Assembly: GCA_001783525.1 (NCBI GenBank)
Contig: MFMS01000002.1
Location: 208,135 to 244,959, forward strand
Length of the DNA: 36,825 nucleotides
From: Candidatus Kaiserbacteria bacterium RIFOXYB1_FULL_46_14
GTDB taxonomy: Bacteria > Patescibacteriota > Minisyncoccia > Phycocordibacterales > UBA918
Reading direction: 5' to 3'
Part shown: positions 23,589-32,464 of the stretch, piece by piece
Position numbering within the stretch: the first letter of the stretch is position 1
How the letters are laid out: each line of letters opens with the position of its first letter
Position numbers and translations under genes: made by a program
The notes under the pieces: generated by a model
Seen by the model: only the letters and a program-made list of their open reading frames with translations
Told to the model about the DNA's origin: nothing
The model's database searches: none

Positions 23589-24494
23589 TCAATGATTCAT
23601 TTCACGCAAAATACGAATGCGTTCGCCGGCCGGTGGATGAGTTTGAAAAAGGTTGGAAATCTTTTGTCCAAAAGTGTTTTTTTCTGGACCAAATGGGTCG
23701 GCGATAAAAAGATGGGCAGTGGCGTTGTTGGCACGAGCCATCGGTCGTCCATAGGCACTGATCTTTTCCAAAGCAGAAGCCAAGCCCTCCGGATAACGTG
23801 TAAGGAGTGCGCCTGTGGCATCGGCCAGATATTCACGCTTTCGTGAAATTGCCATCTGAATGAGTTGAGCGGCGATAGGCGCGAGGATGATACCGACGAT
23901 GCCAAGTACGAGCATAATCGCTCCGGCTTTGCTGTCACGATCACCCTTATCTCCACCCCACATCATCGATCTCATCAACATATCAGCTACAATCGCCACA
24001 AAACCAGCCAACACCACTGCCACTGTGGAGACCAACATATCGCGGTTGCCAACATGTGAAAGCTCGTGCGCCATCACCCCCTCCAACTCTGTACGGTCGA
24101 GGATGGTGAGCAAACCAGTGGTAGTGGCCACTACTGCGTGTTTAGGATCGCGACCGGTAGCGAAGGCATTAGGTGCAGGATCTTCTACCACATACACCTT
24201 AGGCATTGGCAGGCCAGCAGTGATAGAAAGATTTTCTACCACCTTGATGAGATCATAATGTGCTCGTGGATCAGCCTCTTTTGCACCTGTCATCGCTATG
24301 ACAAGTTTGTCACTCCACCAATAACTCGCGACGTTCATAAAAAGTGCAAAGCCAATCGCCACATACATTATGGCCGGATTGCCGTAGTACCAGTTGAGGA
24401 AATAGCCGATTGCTATCACAATCGCAAAAAACATCGCCATCAAGAACCATGTCTTGCGAACGTTTGCTGATTGATGAGTATAAAGAGTTGCCAT
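23589..24494 (-). CDS. htpX: Membrane M48 zinc metalloprotease HtpX
   Basis: This inner-membrane protease takes part in quality control of membrane proteins. The 301-residue product has N-terminal helices at about 16-34 and 40-58, the zinc motif HELSH (His143, Glu144, His147) in EGVMAHELSHVGNRDM, and the third ligand Glu221 in REYLADATGA. Two further hydrophobic stretches lie near 155-178 and 190-213. The length matches HtpX of other bacteria. It lies in a tight cluster: 2 bp after the MazG-like gene and 7 bp before fur, with lemA upstream. LemA and HtpX genes are neighbours in many bacteria. Confidence 0.96.
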   Translation of the reverse strand: MATLYTHQSANVRKTWFLMAMFFAIVIAIGYFLNWYYGNPAIMYVAIGFALFMNVASYWWSDKLVIAMTGAKEADPRAHYDLIKVVENLSITAGLPMPKVYVVEDPAPNAFATGRDPKHAVVATTTGLLTILDRTELEGVMAHELSHVGNRDMLVSTVAVVLAGFVAIVADMLMRSMMWGGDKGDRDSKAGAIMLVLGIVGIILAPIAAQLIQMAISRKREYLADATGALLTRYPEGLASALEKISAYGRPMARANNATAHLFIADPFGPEKNTFGQKISNLFQTHPPAGERIRILREMNH

Positions 24495-24496
24495 AG

Positions 24497-24835
24497 TTAA
24501 TTTTTACTTTCAGCCCAGACAAGGAAGTGCTTTGAATTATAAACTCCTTTCTTTGTGAGATTTTCTTCAATCGCCACTTTTATATCAGCTTCAGTTAGCT
24601 CCATCATTTTGGTAAGAGCGTCTAGCACTACCATCAGATCAGCATATTCAGAAAGAAAGTCTTCACGTCCTTCTGCAGAAGCTAATTCGCCAGCCTCCTC
24701 AACGATTTTTTTGCGCAGTTCCTCTGCTAATTCTAACGGGTCAGTAACGATTCTCACTTCACACGTGTCGCCGGCACCTTCGATCTTTTCCTTCACTCGG
24801 TCACGGATTAGTTTGTTGTATTCTATGCGAGCCAT
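24497..24835 (-). CDS. MazG-superfamily nucleotide pyrophosphohydrolase (PRA-PH-like)
   Basis: The 112-residue product is an all-alpha NTP pyrophosphatase-like protein. It starts ARIEYNKLIRDRVKEKIE, the N-K-L-I-R-D-(K/R)-V signature of a housecleaning subgroup. The metal-binding helix pair is seen as KKIVEEAGEL and SEYADLMVVLDAL (acidic residues E, E, E and D). The family hydrolyses (d)NTPs to monophosphates, removing non-canonical or excess nucleotides; the substrate is not known here. No histidine biosynthesis genes are nearby, so a HisE role is unlikely. A palindrome (24842-24860) overlaps its likely promoter, and htpX follows after 2 bp. Confidence 0.88.
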   Translation of the reverse strand: MARIEYNKLIRDRVKEKIEGAGDTCEVRIVTDPLELAEELRKKIVEEAGELASAEGREDFLSEYADLMVVLDALTKMMELTEADIKVAIEENLTKKGVYNSKHFLVWAESKN

Positions 24836-24841
24836 AGATTT

Positions 24842-24860
24842 ATACTAGTCTGACTAGTAT
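24842..24860 (-). promoter_or_regulatory. Perfect palindrome over the MazG-like gene promoter
   Basis: ATACTAGT-CTG-ACTAGTAT is a perfect 8-3-8 inverted repeat filling nearly all of the 25-bp gap between lemA and the MazG-like gene. On the minus strand TAGTAT within it lies 6 nt before the ATG at 24835, the spacing seen at other leaderless starts here. A dimeric repressor site controlling MazG-like gene, htpX and fur is likely. The two CTAG cores recall TrpR operators but are spaced 5 nt apart, not 4. Fur boxes look different. Confidence 0.5.
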
Positions 24861-25448
24861 TTAGAAACTGACCTTCACTGGTTCACGAGCCGCTTCTTCG
24901 TTTTCACCTAGTTCGAAGTATTCTCGGCTCTTGAAGTTGAACATATTGCCGATGATGTTGCTTGGGAAAGACTGGAGTGCAATGCCAAGATCGCGTACGT
25001 TGCCGTTGTAGAAGCGACGAGCGGCTTGAATCTTGTTTTCAGTATCGGTGAGTTCGCGTTGCAACTCAACGAAATTCTGACTAGCTTTGAGATCAGGATA
25101 ATTTTCGGCAATTGCCAATAATTTTCCGAGAGAATCAGAAAGTGCCCCCTCTGCGGCGGCCATGGCCTTTATTTGCTCTGGAGTAATATTGCTCGGGTCA
25201 ACGTGTACTTGAGTAGCCTTGGCACGAGCCTCGGTAACAGCCTCTAAAGTACCGCGTTCGTGTGACACATACCCTTTTACTGATTCGATCAAGTTCGGGA
25301 TAAGGTCGTAACGACGCTTGAGCTGTACATCAATATCAGCCCACGCTTCGCTAGTATGCTGAACTAGGCGAACGAAACGGTTGTAGGTGAACATCACAAA
25401 AACACCAACGACAGCGACGACAACTAGAGTAATAATTATTGGATCCAT
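24861..25448 (-). CDS. lemA: LemA family protein
   Basis: The 195-residue product has an N-terminal membrane helix (4-24, IIITLVVVAVVGVFVMFTYN) and a long helical domain with the family signatures SEAWADIDVQLKRRYDLIPN and ENYPDLKASQNF, then ARRFYNGNVRDLG. It is full length for LemA (185-200). LemA proteins have no settled biochemical role but associate with HtpX and envelope stress. Here htpX lies two genes downstream on the same strand. The helix-in, C-terminal-out topology is inferred. It has its own extended -10 promoter in the intergenic region it shares with the receiver-like gene. Confidence 0.95.
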   Translation of the reverse strand: MDPIIITLVVVAVVGVFVMFTYNRFVRLVQHTSEAWADIDVQLKRRYDLIPNLIESVKGYVSHERGTLEAVTEARAKATQVHVDPSNITPEQIKAMAAAEGALSDSLGKLLAIAENYPDLKASQNFVELQRELTDTENKIQAARRFYNGNVRDLGIALQSFPSNIIGNMFNFKSREYFELGENEEAAREPVKVSF

Positions 25449-25481
25449 AGAGAATGGTTATGAAATTATTCTAATATCCTT

Positions 25482-25508
25482 ATTTTAGCATATTTGACAC
25501 AAATGCAA
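25482..25508 (-). promoter_or_regulatory. Extended -10 promoter of lemA
   Basis: On the minus strand TGCTAAAAT (25482-25490) is an extended -10. TTGCAT (25503-25508) lies 15 nt upstream of the hexamer, short for a standard -35. The leader would be about 28 nt. It overlaps the divergent promoter of the receiver-like gene, so the two may interfere. Confidence 0.5.
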
Positions 25509-25521
25509 GTTATTGTACGAT
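25494..25521 (+). promoter_or_regulatory. Sigma-70 promoter of the receiver-like gene
   Basis: A consensus TTGACA (25494-25499) is followed after 16 nt by TACGAT (25516-25521). The predicted start near 25528 gives a leader of about 30 nt, with a tiny hairpin (TCGTTAACGA) just before the ribosome binding site. Confidence 0.65.
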
Positions 25522-25557
25522 ACGGCCGATTCGTTAACGAGCAAAGGAGGCGAAGTC

Positions 25558-25935
25558 GTGTTGAAAGTATTATGCATCGGTGAATCGATTGAGGCTACCC
25601 GAGAAGTGCTGAAATTACGGGATATCGGATGTAGCATTATTATTAGCCCTTCCAGTGAAGTGGTTAGCGAACTGCTTGGGGTTAACGAATTCAAGCAGTT
25701 CAACGATTTCAAGCTGATCATCGTAGTTGATGGCGTCGGCGACCGAGAAGTCGGCATGAGAGACATCCAGCACATCCGCCAATCGAGATGGCAAGATGGA
25801 CCGATAATCTTCCTGTCGCCAGAAGATCGCGAGTCATTCAACTTTAACTTCAACGAAGGGAGGGTTGAATTTATAAAGACTCCGATCAGCGTCAGGGATA
25901 TGGCCGAAGTAATCGCAAGAATTGCCGACGAATGA
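25558..25935 (+). CDS. Response-regulator receiver-like protein, acidic pocket degenerate
   Basis: The 125-residue product is a stand-alone domain with the alternating pattern of a CheY-like receiver. Strands are at LKVLCIG (2-8), LIIVVDG (about 60-66), PIIFLSP (about 88-94) and VEFIKTPIS (about 109-117). The Asp in VVDG sits where the phosphoacceptor lies, Ser in LSP at the Thr/Ser switch, and Lys-Thr-Pro matches the Lys-Pro signature. The paired acidic residues that bind magnesium after strand 1 are replaced by C-I-G-E-S, so phosphorylation is doubtful. The start is GTG at 25558, chosen for the strong AAAGGAGG 7 nt upstream; no other gene here has so good a site. No histidine kinase is near. 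A non-phosphorylated adaptor is possible, and a different alpha/beta fold cannot be excluded. Confidence 0.6.
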   Translation: MLKVLCIGESIEATREVLKLRDIGCSIIISPSSEVVSELLGVNEFKQFNDFKLIIVVDGVGDREVGMRDIQHIRQSRWQDGPIIFLSPEDRESFNFNFNEGRVEFIKTPISVRDMAEVIARIADE

Positions 25936-25939
25936 ACAC

Positions 25940-25974
25940 AAACGGGGCGAAACTCACTTGAGTCCGCCCCGTTT
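25940..25974. terminator. Terminator between the receiver-like gene and groEL
   Basis: A 10-bp outer stem (AAACGGGGCG with CGCCCCGTTT) encloses a smaller ACTCA/TGAGT hairpin. AT-rich sequence follows on the plus strand (TAAATTTTT). It lies between convergent genes and may serve both. Confidence 0.8.
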
Positions 25975-25993
25975 AAATTTTTATACTCTAACT

Positions 25994-27649
<1,656 letters not shown>

Positions 27650-27658
27650 TCAAATCCA

Positions 27659-27970
27659 CTAACTAATAATAATTGCGAGCATGTCGCTTTCTGCGAGTAT
27701 CCAATATTCACTGTCGCCAATTTTTGTTGGCTCACCCCAAGTTCTAAACACCACACGATCGCCAACCTTTACTTCCAAAGGCAATCGCTTCTCACCATCC
27801 TCATCCCATTTGCCAGCTCCTATCGCAACCACAATTCCTTGTTCCGGCTTTTCTTGCTTGGCAGTATCAGGAATGATGATTCCAGAGGCTGATACTTTCC
27901 CCGCTTCTTCATTGGTCAGTGGACGTACCACGACGCGATCGGCGAGGGGCTTGATGTTTATTTCTGACAT
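27659..27970 (-). CDS. groES: Co-chaperonin GroES (Hsp10)
   Basis: This is the lid of the GroEL chamber. The 103-residue product starts MSEINIKPLADRVVVRPL, the standard GroES N-terminus, with the mobile-loop region EEAGKVSASGIIIPDTAKQE and the roof segment AIGAGKWDEDGEK. The segment after VVFRTWGEPTKIGD differs from the usual K-Y-x-G-(T/N)-E-(V/I) but aligns in place. The ATG at 27970 was chosen to match the family. It has no Shine-Dalgarno site, and its leader carries a large folded element. It is first in the groES-groEL operon. Confidence 0.98.
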   Translation of the reverse strand: MSEINIKPLADRVVVRPLTNEEAGKVSASGIIIPDTAKQEKPEQGIVVAIGAGKWDEDGEKRLPLEVKVGDRVVFRTWGEPTKIGDSEYWILAESDMLAIIIS

Positions 27971-27989
27971 AGATAAAAAAGCTTTATAA

Positions 27990-28132
27990 ATTAATGGGTG
28001 CTCGGGTTTGGGGTTTGGTATGGGCGGCACATTCCTTTAAAAAGCCTTGCACAGCCAGAGTGGCGAGCAGAGCGAATTTTTTCCTCAGAAAAAATTACGC
28101 GTGCTTTTCAAAGGATTGTGCCGCCCATTAAT
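27990..28132 (-). promoter_or_regulatory. Highly structured groES leader, candidate RNA switch or thermosensor
   Basis: Arms at 28020-28045 and 28103-28128 pair over 24 of 26 positions (core ATGGGCGGCACA). Inside is a second hairpin (28072-28100) with a 9-bp perfect stem AATTTTTTC/GAAAAAATT, loop CTCA, extended by GCG/CGC. A small GCCA-GAG-TGGC hairpin also fits at about 28054-28064. On the RNA the 5' segment ATTAATGGG (28124-28132) can alternatively pair with CCCATTAAT (27990-27998), which lies 20 nt before the groES ATG, and this competes with the long stem. It starts about 15 nt after the predicted transcription start. It is not a CIRCE element. Function is inferred. Confidence 0.55.
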
Positions 28133-28154
28133 ACCTCCATACCTTTGCGCCTTG

Positions 28155-28183
28155 ATTATAGTTGAAACCGTCCAAACTCTCAA
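28155..28183 (-). promoter_or_regulatory. Sigma-70 promoter of groES-groEL
   Basis: On the minus strand TTGAGA (28178-28183) and a consensus TATAAT (28155-28160) are spaced by 17 nt. Transcription would start near 28148, giving a leader of about 178 nt that contains the folded element. I see no CIRCE repeat overlapping the promoter. Confidence 0.75.
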
Positions 28184-28234
28184 CGCAACCAACTTTTGCG
28201 CTAGCAATTTCACAGTTTGCCGTTTTTAAGTCGC

Positions 28235-28240
28235 TATGAT
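28235..28240 (+). promoter_or_regulatory. Possible -10 box for secG
   Basis: TATGAT lies 15 nt before the secG ATG at 28256. No good -35 is seen. A start near 28247 would leave a leader of less than 10 nt. Confidence 0.35.
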
Positions 28241-28255
28241 ATTCTTGTCAACGTC

Positions 28256-28498
28256 ATGGAATTCGTCCGTACAGTCGTACTTCCGATACTACCTCACATC
28301 CAGATCGCTCTATCCGTCTTGCTGGTTGCAGCTATTCTATTGCAACAGCGCGGATCGAGCTTGGGCGGAGCCTTCGGAGGTGACAATTTTTCAGCGGCCT
28401 TTCACAAGCGTCGCGGTAGTGAACTCTTTCTTTTCCGTCTTACCATTGTCTTGGCGGTCTTGTTTGTGCTTTCTGCACTTGTCGCTATTGCTGCCTAG
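28256..28498 (+). CDS. secG: Preprotein translocase subunit SecG
   Basis: This small accessory subunit of the SecYEG export channel helps the SecA motor cycle. The 80-residue product has two membrane helices (about 6-28 and 57-79) separated by the family loop LLQQRGSSLGGAFGGDNFSA. The ATG at 28256 (MEFVRTVVLP) was chosen because upstream residues from an in-frame TTG at 28217 are not SecG-like. The abundance of exported proteins in this window fits a need for Sec export. A small hairpin follows it, then an anchored solute-binding protein gene. Confidence 0.93.
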   Translation: MEFVRTVVLPILPHIQIALSVLLVAAILLQQRGSSLGGAFGGDNFSAAFHKRRGSELFLFRLTIVLAVLFVLSALVAIAA

Positions 28499-28552
28499 GT
28501 CTCATTAGACTATTACGATAGACGCTCGGATTTCCTTGGAATGTATTACGCT

Positions 28553-28572
28553 GACCCAAAAGGGTCTCTTTA
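28553..28572 (+). terminator. Weak terminator-like hairpin after secG
   Basis: A 5-bp stem GACCC-AAAA-GGGTC is followed by TCTTT. It is short, so read-through into the next gene is likely. Confidence 0.3.
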
Positions 28573-28590
28573 ACAACTTCGCTTACTTAA

Positions 28591-30342
28591 ATGAGCCTGT
28601 CCTTACCCCCACATTCAAGCTGGTTGGACCGCTGGTTCTCCTACCTTGACCAACTTCGTCCCTTCGACCGACTAGTCTTCGGTGTATTATTCTTGGTCTT
28701 TGTTTTTTCGTTGATTGTAAATTCAATCATTCTCAATCAATCTTTCTTAGTTAGCGTGCCTGAAGGCGGCGGCAAACTTATCGAAGGCGCTATCGGTAGC
28801 CCACGCTTCATCAATCCAGTACTCGCAATCACACGGGCAGATCATGACTTAGTGGCCCTCACATACAGTGGTATTTTACGACTTTCACCATCAGGTGAAT
28901 TTGAAAACGACTTAGCCGAGTCAGTGACTATTTCTGACGACGGCCGAGTCTATAACGTCATCCTGCGACAGGATCGCAAGTGGCACGACGGTACACCAGT
29001 CACAGCAGAAGATATTGCTTACACGATAGCCTTAATCCAAAACCCCGACCTTAAGTCACCACTCCGCGGCAACTGGAGCGGCGTCACTGTCGAATTGATT
29101 GGCCGGTACGAAATAAACTTTGTATTGGAAAATCCATATGCACCTTTCGTAGAAAATATGACCGTCGGTATTTTACCAAAACATATTTGGGAGACTCTCT
29201 CTGATGAAGAGTTGCCTTTTAGCCAACATAATATCGAACCAATCGGTAGCGGCCCATACGAAGTAGCGGAGATTAAGCGCAACCCTGCCGGCTTAGTGTC
29301 TGAATATCACCTGCGTGTATCTCCACACTACAATGAACAAACCAATCTCAATCAGATAACCATTCGCTTTTATCAAAACGAAGAAGCTATTTTAAACGCT
29401 CTTAAGGAAGGTAAGATAAATGCCACCGGCGCTTTGAGTGAACGCTGGCTTAATGACATCTCTCGCGACGATTTCAACTTCATTAGCGAGCCCTTGCCTC
29501 GTGTCTTCTCTGTTTTTTATAACCAAAATAAAAATCCTGCTTTGCGAGACAAGGCCGTGCGTGAAGCACTGTCTGTTGTTGTGGACCGTGATGAATTACT
29601 TAAACTAGCCGTCAACGGCTACGGACGTGCTGCCTACTCACCACTTCCACCAGGTTTTACTGACGTCCCAGAAACCACCTCTAATTATGGAACCAAAGAA
29701 GAGCGGCTGAAGGCCGCCCGACAAATTCTCGAAGCAGGCGGTTGGGCAATCGGTGCAAACGGCCGTTATGAGAAAAAAATCGACGGCATCGACTCCCCTC
29801 TAACAATCACGATGCGCTCAGGCAACAGCCTACTCTTCGAAACCATCAGCAGCTATCTGACCGGTATCTGGCAAGAAATGGGTGCCGACGTATCAGTAGA
29901 ACTTTACGAACAAAGCGACTTAGTACAGACGATCATTCGCCCACGTGATTATCAGATCTTGATCTTCGGAGCCGACATCGGCCGTTCACTCGATCTTTAT
30001 CCATTTTGGCACTCTTCACAACGTGAAGATCCAGGGCTAAACGTTTCTCTTTACGCCAACATTGCTGTCGATCAGCTAGTGTCCGAACTTCGCACCGCGA
30101 CATCGAGTGAGCTACGCACCGACCTACTACGCCAATTTTCAAATGAAATAGCCAACGAACAACCGGCCACATTCCTATTTGCTCCGTCCTTCGAATACGT
30201 CATAGATTCACACATCAGCACAGCCGAGATGAAACGTATCCAAAGACCGAGTGAACGATTTTCCAACGTAACAGACTGGTACATGAACGAGAGCGGAGTC
30301 TGGTCATTCTTTGCTGACAGGAACTGGGATATTTGGAACTGA
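28591..30342 (+). CDS. Anchored family 5 (peptide-type) ABC solute-binding protein
   Basis: The 583-residue product has a cytoplasmic N-terminus of about 28 residues, one membrane helix (about 29-50, LVFGVLFLVFVFSLIVNSII) and a family 5 extracellular solute-binding domain. Signatures are SPRFINPVLAITRADHDLVA, YNVILRQDRKWHDGTPVTAE and IGSGPYEVAE. Members bind oligopeptides, nickel or related ligands for import. Here the anchor is an uncleaved helix rather than a lipobox, and no permease or ATPase gene is adjacent, so it may work with an unlinked transporter or as a stand-alone binder. No Shine-Dalgarno site is seen. RNase J follows after 27 bp, perhaps on the same transcript. Confidence 0.9.
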   Translation: MSLSLPPHSSWLDRWFSYLDQLRPFDRLVFGVLFLVFVFSLIVNSIILNQSFLVSVPEGGGKLIEGAIGSPRFINPVLAITRADHDLVALTYSGILRLSPSGEFENDLAESVTISDDGRVYNVILRQDRKWHDGTPVTAEDIAYTIALIQNPDLKSPLRGNWSGVTVELIGRYEINFVLENPYAPFVENMTVGILPKHIWETLSDEELPFSQHNIEPIGSGPYEVAEIKRNPAGLVSEYHLRVSPHYNEQTNLNQITIRFYQNEEAILNALKEGKINATGALSERWLNDISRDDFNFISEPLPRVFSVFYNQNKNPALRDKAVREALSVVVDRDELLKLAVNGYGRAAYSPLPPGFTDVPETTSNYGTKEERLKAARQILEAGGWAIGANGRYEKKIDGIDSPLTITMRSGNSLLFETISSYLTGIWQEMGADVSVELYEQSDLVQTIIRPRDYQILIFGADIGRSLDLYPFWHSSQREDPGLNVSLYANIAVDQLVSELRTATSSELRTDLLRQFSNEIANEQPATFLFAPSFEYVIDSHISTAEMKRIQRPSERFSNVTDWYMNESGVWSFFADRNWDIWN

Positions 30343-30369
30343 TTTAACTAAAAACTTAATTAACTAACT

Positions 30370-32391
30370 ATGGACAATCAAAACAATCAACAAAAGCCTA
30401 GCACTGGCGGCCCTCGACGTTCCTTTGGACAAGGTGGTTCAAACCGCCCTCGCTTTGGTGCTCGCGCCAACTACCGCGGAGCCCCTGCGCGTAGCAAGGA
30501 AGCACCGGCCGCTGGTGCAACCCCAGCTGGACCACGATCTGCTACACCATCTGCACCAAAACGCGCGAATGGAGGTGGTCGTGCTCCCGAAGGAGAACGC
30601 CGCGGTTCACGCCGCCCTTCACGCTTCAACAATAAGCGTCGCTCCAACAAAGCACCGGCGCTTCAGCACCGTATCTCTATCACTGACGAAAAGAATCCAC
30701 GTCTGCCAGAGGTTCTCGATGACGACACTGTGCGCGTTATACCAATGAGTGGTGTGGAAGAGATCGGACGAAACATGACAATCGTAGAGACCAAAGACGA
30801 TATCATCATTTTTGATATTGGTTTTCAGTTTGTCACCGAAGAGTCCAACGCCCCAGGTATCAACTACATCTTGCCAAATACGCAGTACGTTGAAGAACGG
30901 AAGCACAAAATCCGAGCACTCGTCGTGACCCACGGCCACCTCGACCACATCGGCGGTATTCCTTTTGTAATGGAGCGAATCGGTAATCCTCCTGTTTATA
31001 CTCAATACCTCACTTCATTGATGATCAAGAAGCGCCAAGAAGAATTCCCTCATCTTGATCCAATCGATATGCACGTTATCAAAGAAGGTGATTCTTTCAC
31101 TGTCGGTAAAGTCAAAATCAAAACCTTCCCTGTTACTCACTCTATTCCAGACGCGATGGGTGTATCGGTAGAGACCCCTCAAGGCGACATCGTTATCACA
31201 GGCGACATCCGCCTTTCTCACGAAGACGGAGAAGTTGTTCTCGATGAACGGGAGAGCTGGGAGAAAGTTGGAAAGAACAACAACCTCGTTTTAATCTGCG
31301 ATTCGACCAACGCCGACCGCGAAGGCTTTTCTGCACCAGAAGGACAGGTGCTGGCCAACCTCGATACCATCATCAAAAACGCCACTGGCCGTATGATTAT
31401 TGGTACCTTCGCTTCTCAGTTTGAACGACTAACAGCGATCATTAAGTCCTGCGAAAAGTACGGCAAGAAAGTCGTGCTCGAAGGACGCAGCATCAAGACC
31501 AACATCGACATTGCTCGCACAGCCAAGCTGCTAGAAGTTGAAGACAAAATCTTCATCAACGCTGGCGACATGAGTGACTACCCGTCAGATCGAATCGTTA
31601 TTCTCTCAACCGGTGCACAAGGAGAGGAATTTGCCGCCTTGATGCGTATCGCGACCGATAAGCACAAGTCCATCACCCTAAACGAACGTGACACTATCGT
31701 GTTGTCATCTTCGGTGATTCCTGGCAATGAAATTGCCGTACAGAAGTTGAAAGACAATATTTACCGCAAAAACGTAAAGGTCATCAACTACCGCAGTGCC
31801 GCAGTGCACTCCTCTGGTCACGGCAACGCTGGCGAGCTCAACTGGGTACGCCAAGCGGTACGACCTAAGTTTTTGATTCCAGTACACGGACATCACTTCC
31901 ACTTGAAGAGTCATATGTACACGGCGATTGAAAACGGTTTCCCTCGCGACAATATCGTCGTGCCAGACAACGGATTTTTGATTGATTTCAAAAATGGCGA
32001 GATGATCGTGCGAAAGGAAAAGGCACCAACAGAGCTTGTTATGGTTGACGGCTTCACTGTCGGTACCAAGCAAGAAGTGGTACTGCGTGATCGTCAGACA
32101 TTGGCAGAGGACGGCATGTTCGTCATCATTGCCACCGTCAACACCAAGAACGGCAAATTGCGCAAATCACCCGACATCATTTCTCGTGGTTTCGTATATC
32201 TAAGAGAAAACCAGCAACTGCTTGGCGAAGCTCGCACGCTTATTAAGAAGACGGTCGAGAAGCATACTGAAAATATGCATCCTTTGGATCTTGATTACGT
32301 TAAGGATGAGCTTACCAACACCGTCTCTGGATTCTTGATGCAAAAAACCAACAAGACACCGATGGTGATACCGGTATTGATTGGAATCTAA
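30370..32391 (+). CDS. rnj: Ribonuclease J with long basic N-terminal extension
   Basis: This metallo-beta-lactamase/beta-CASP ribonuclease (5'-to-3' exo- and endonuclease) takes part in RNA decay and rRNA maturation. The 673-residue product carries about 115 extra N-terminal residues rich in Arg, Gly, Pro, Ala and Asn (GGPRRSFGQGGSNRPRFGAR, RRGSRRPSRFNNKRRSNK), which look disordered and RNA-binding. The catalytic core starts near 120 and has the zinc motif THGHLDH (His188, His190, Asp192, His193), then ITGDIRLSHEDGE and CDSTNADREGFSAPE. The beta-CASP part follows, and SSGHGNAGEL and PVHGHHFHL close the active site. A C-terminal domain ends the protein near residue 673. Family members usually have about 555 residues. 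It is the last gene before a strong terminator. Confidence 0.96.
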   Translation: MDNQNNQQKPSTGGPRRSFGQGGSNRPRFGARANYRGAPARSKEAPAAGATPAGPRSATPSAPKRANGGGRAPEGERRGSRRPSRFNNKRRSNKAPALQHRISITDEKNPRLPEVLDDDTVRVIPMSGVEEIGRNMTIVETKDDIIIFDIGFQFVTEESNAPGINYILPNTQYVEERKHKIRALVVTHGHLDHIGGIPFVMERIGNPPVYTQYLTSLMIKKRQEEFPHLDPIDMHVIKEGDSFTVGKVKIKTFPVTHSIPDAMGVSVETPQGDIVITGDIRLSHEDGEVVLDERESWEKVGKNNNLVLICDSTNADREGFSAPEGQVLANLDTIIKNATGRMIIGTFASQFERLTAIIKSCEKYGKKVVLEGRSIKTNIDIARTAKLLEVEDKIFINAGDMSDYPSDRIVILSTGAQGEEFAALMRIATDKHKSITLNERDTIVLSSSVIPGNEIAVQKLKDNIYRKNVKVINYRSAAVHSSGHGNAGELNWVRQAVRPKFLIPVHGHHFHLKSHMYTAIENGFPRDNIVVPDNGFLIDFKNGEMIVRKEKAPTELVMVDGFTVGTKQEVVLRDRQTLAEDGMFVIIATVNTKNGKLRKSPDIISRGFVYLRENQQLLGEARTLIKKTVEKHTENMHPLDLDYVKDELTNTVSGFLMQKTNKTPMVIPVLIGI

Positions 32392-32413
32392 TCAACGTTA
32401 TACCTAGGATATT

Positions 32414-32444
32414 AAAACGGCCGGAGCTTCGCTCCGGCCGTTTT
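32414..32444. terminator. Bidirectional terminator after the RNase J gene
   Basis: A 14-bp stem (32414-32427 with 32431-32444) has core CGGCCGGAGC, loop TTC and A/T runs at both ends. It separates the convergent RNase J and MFS-like genes. Confidence 0.92.
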
Positions 32445-32464
32445 TGTACGCCATACATTTTCCA

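Noticed and set aside
24842-24860. TrpR operator
   Set aside because: The CTAG cores are spaced 5 nt apart rather than 4, and no tryptophan gene is nearby. Only a generic operator is claimed.
25558-25935. Alternative upstream TTG start at 25513
   Set aside because: The extra residues precede the strong AAAGGAGG site and overlap the predicted promoter. GTG at 25558 has ideal spacing.
28072-28100. CIRCE element (HrcA site) for groESL
   Set aside because: The arms AATTTTTTC/GAAAAAATT and the 4-nt loop do not match the 9-9-9 TTAGCACTC arrangement.
28020-28128. 6S RNA or SRP RNA
   Set aside because: It has a rod-like stem, but I see no SRP GGAAG-type apical motif and no 6S-like central bubble. 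Its place right after the groES promoter fits a leader better.
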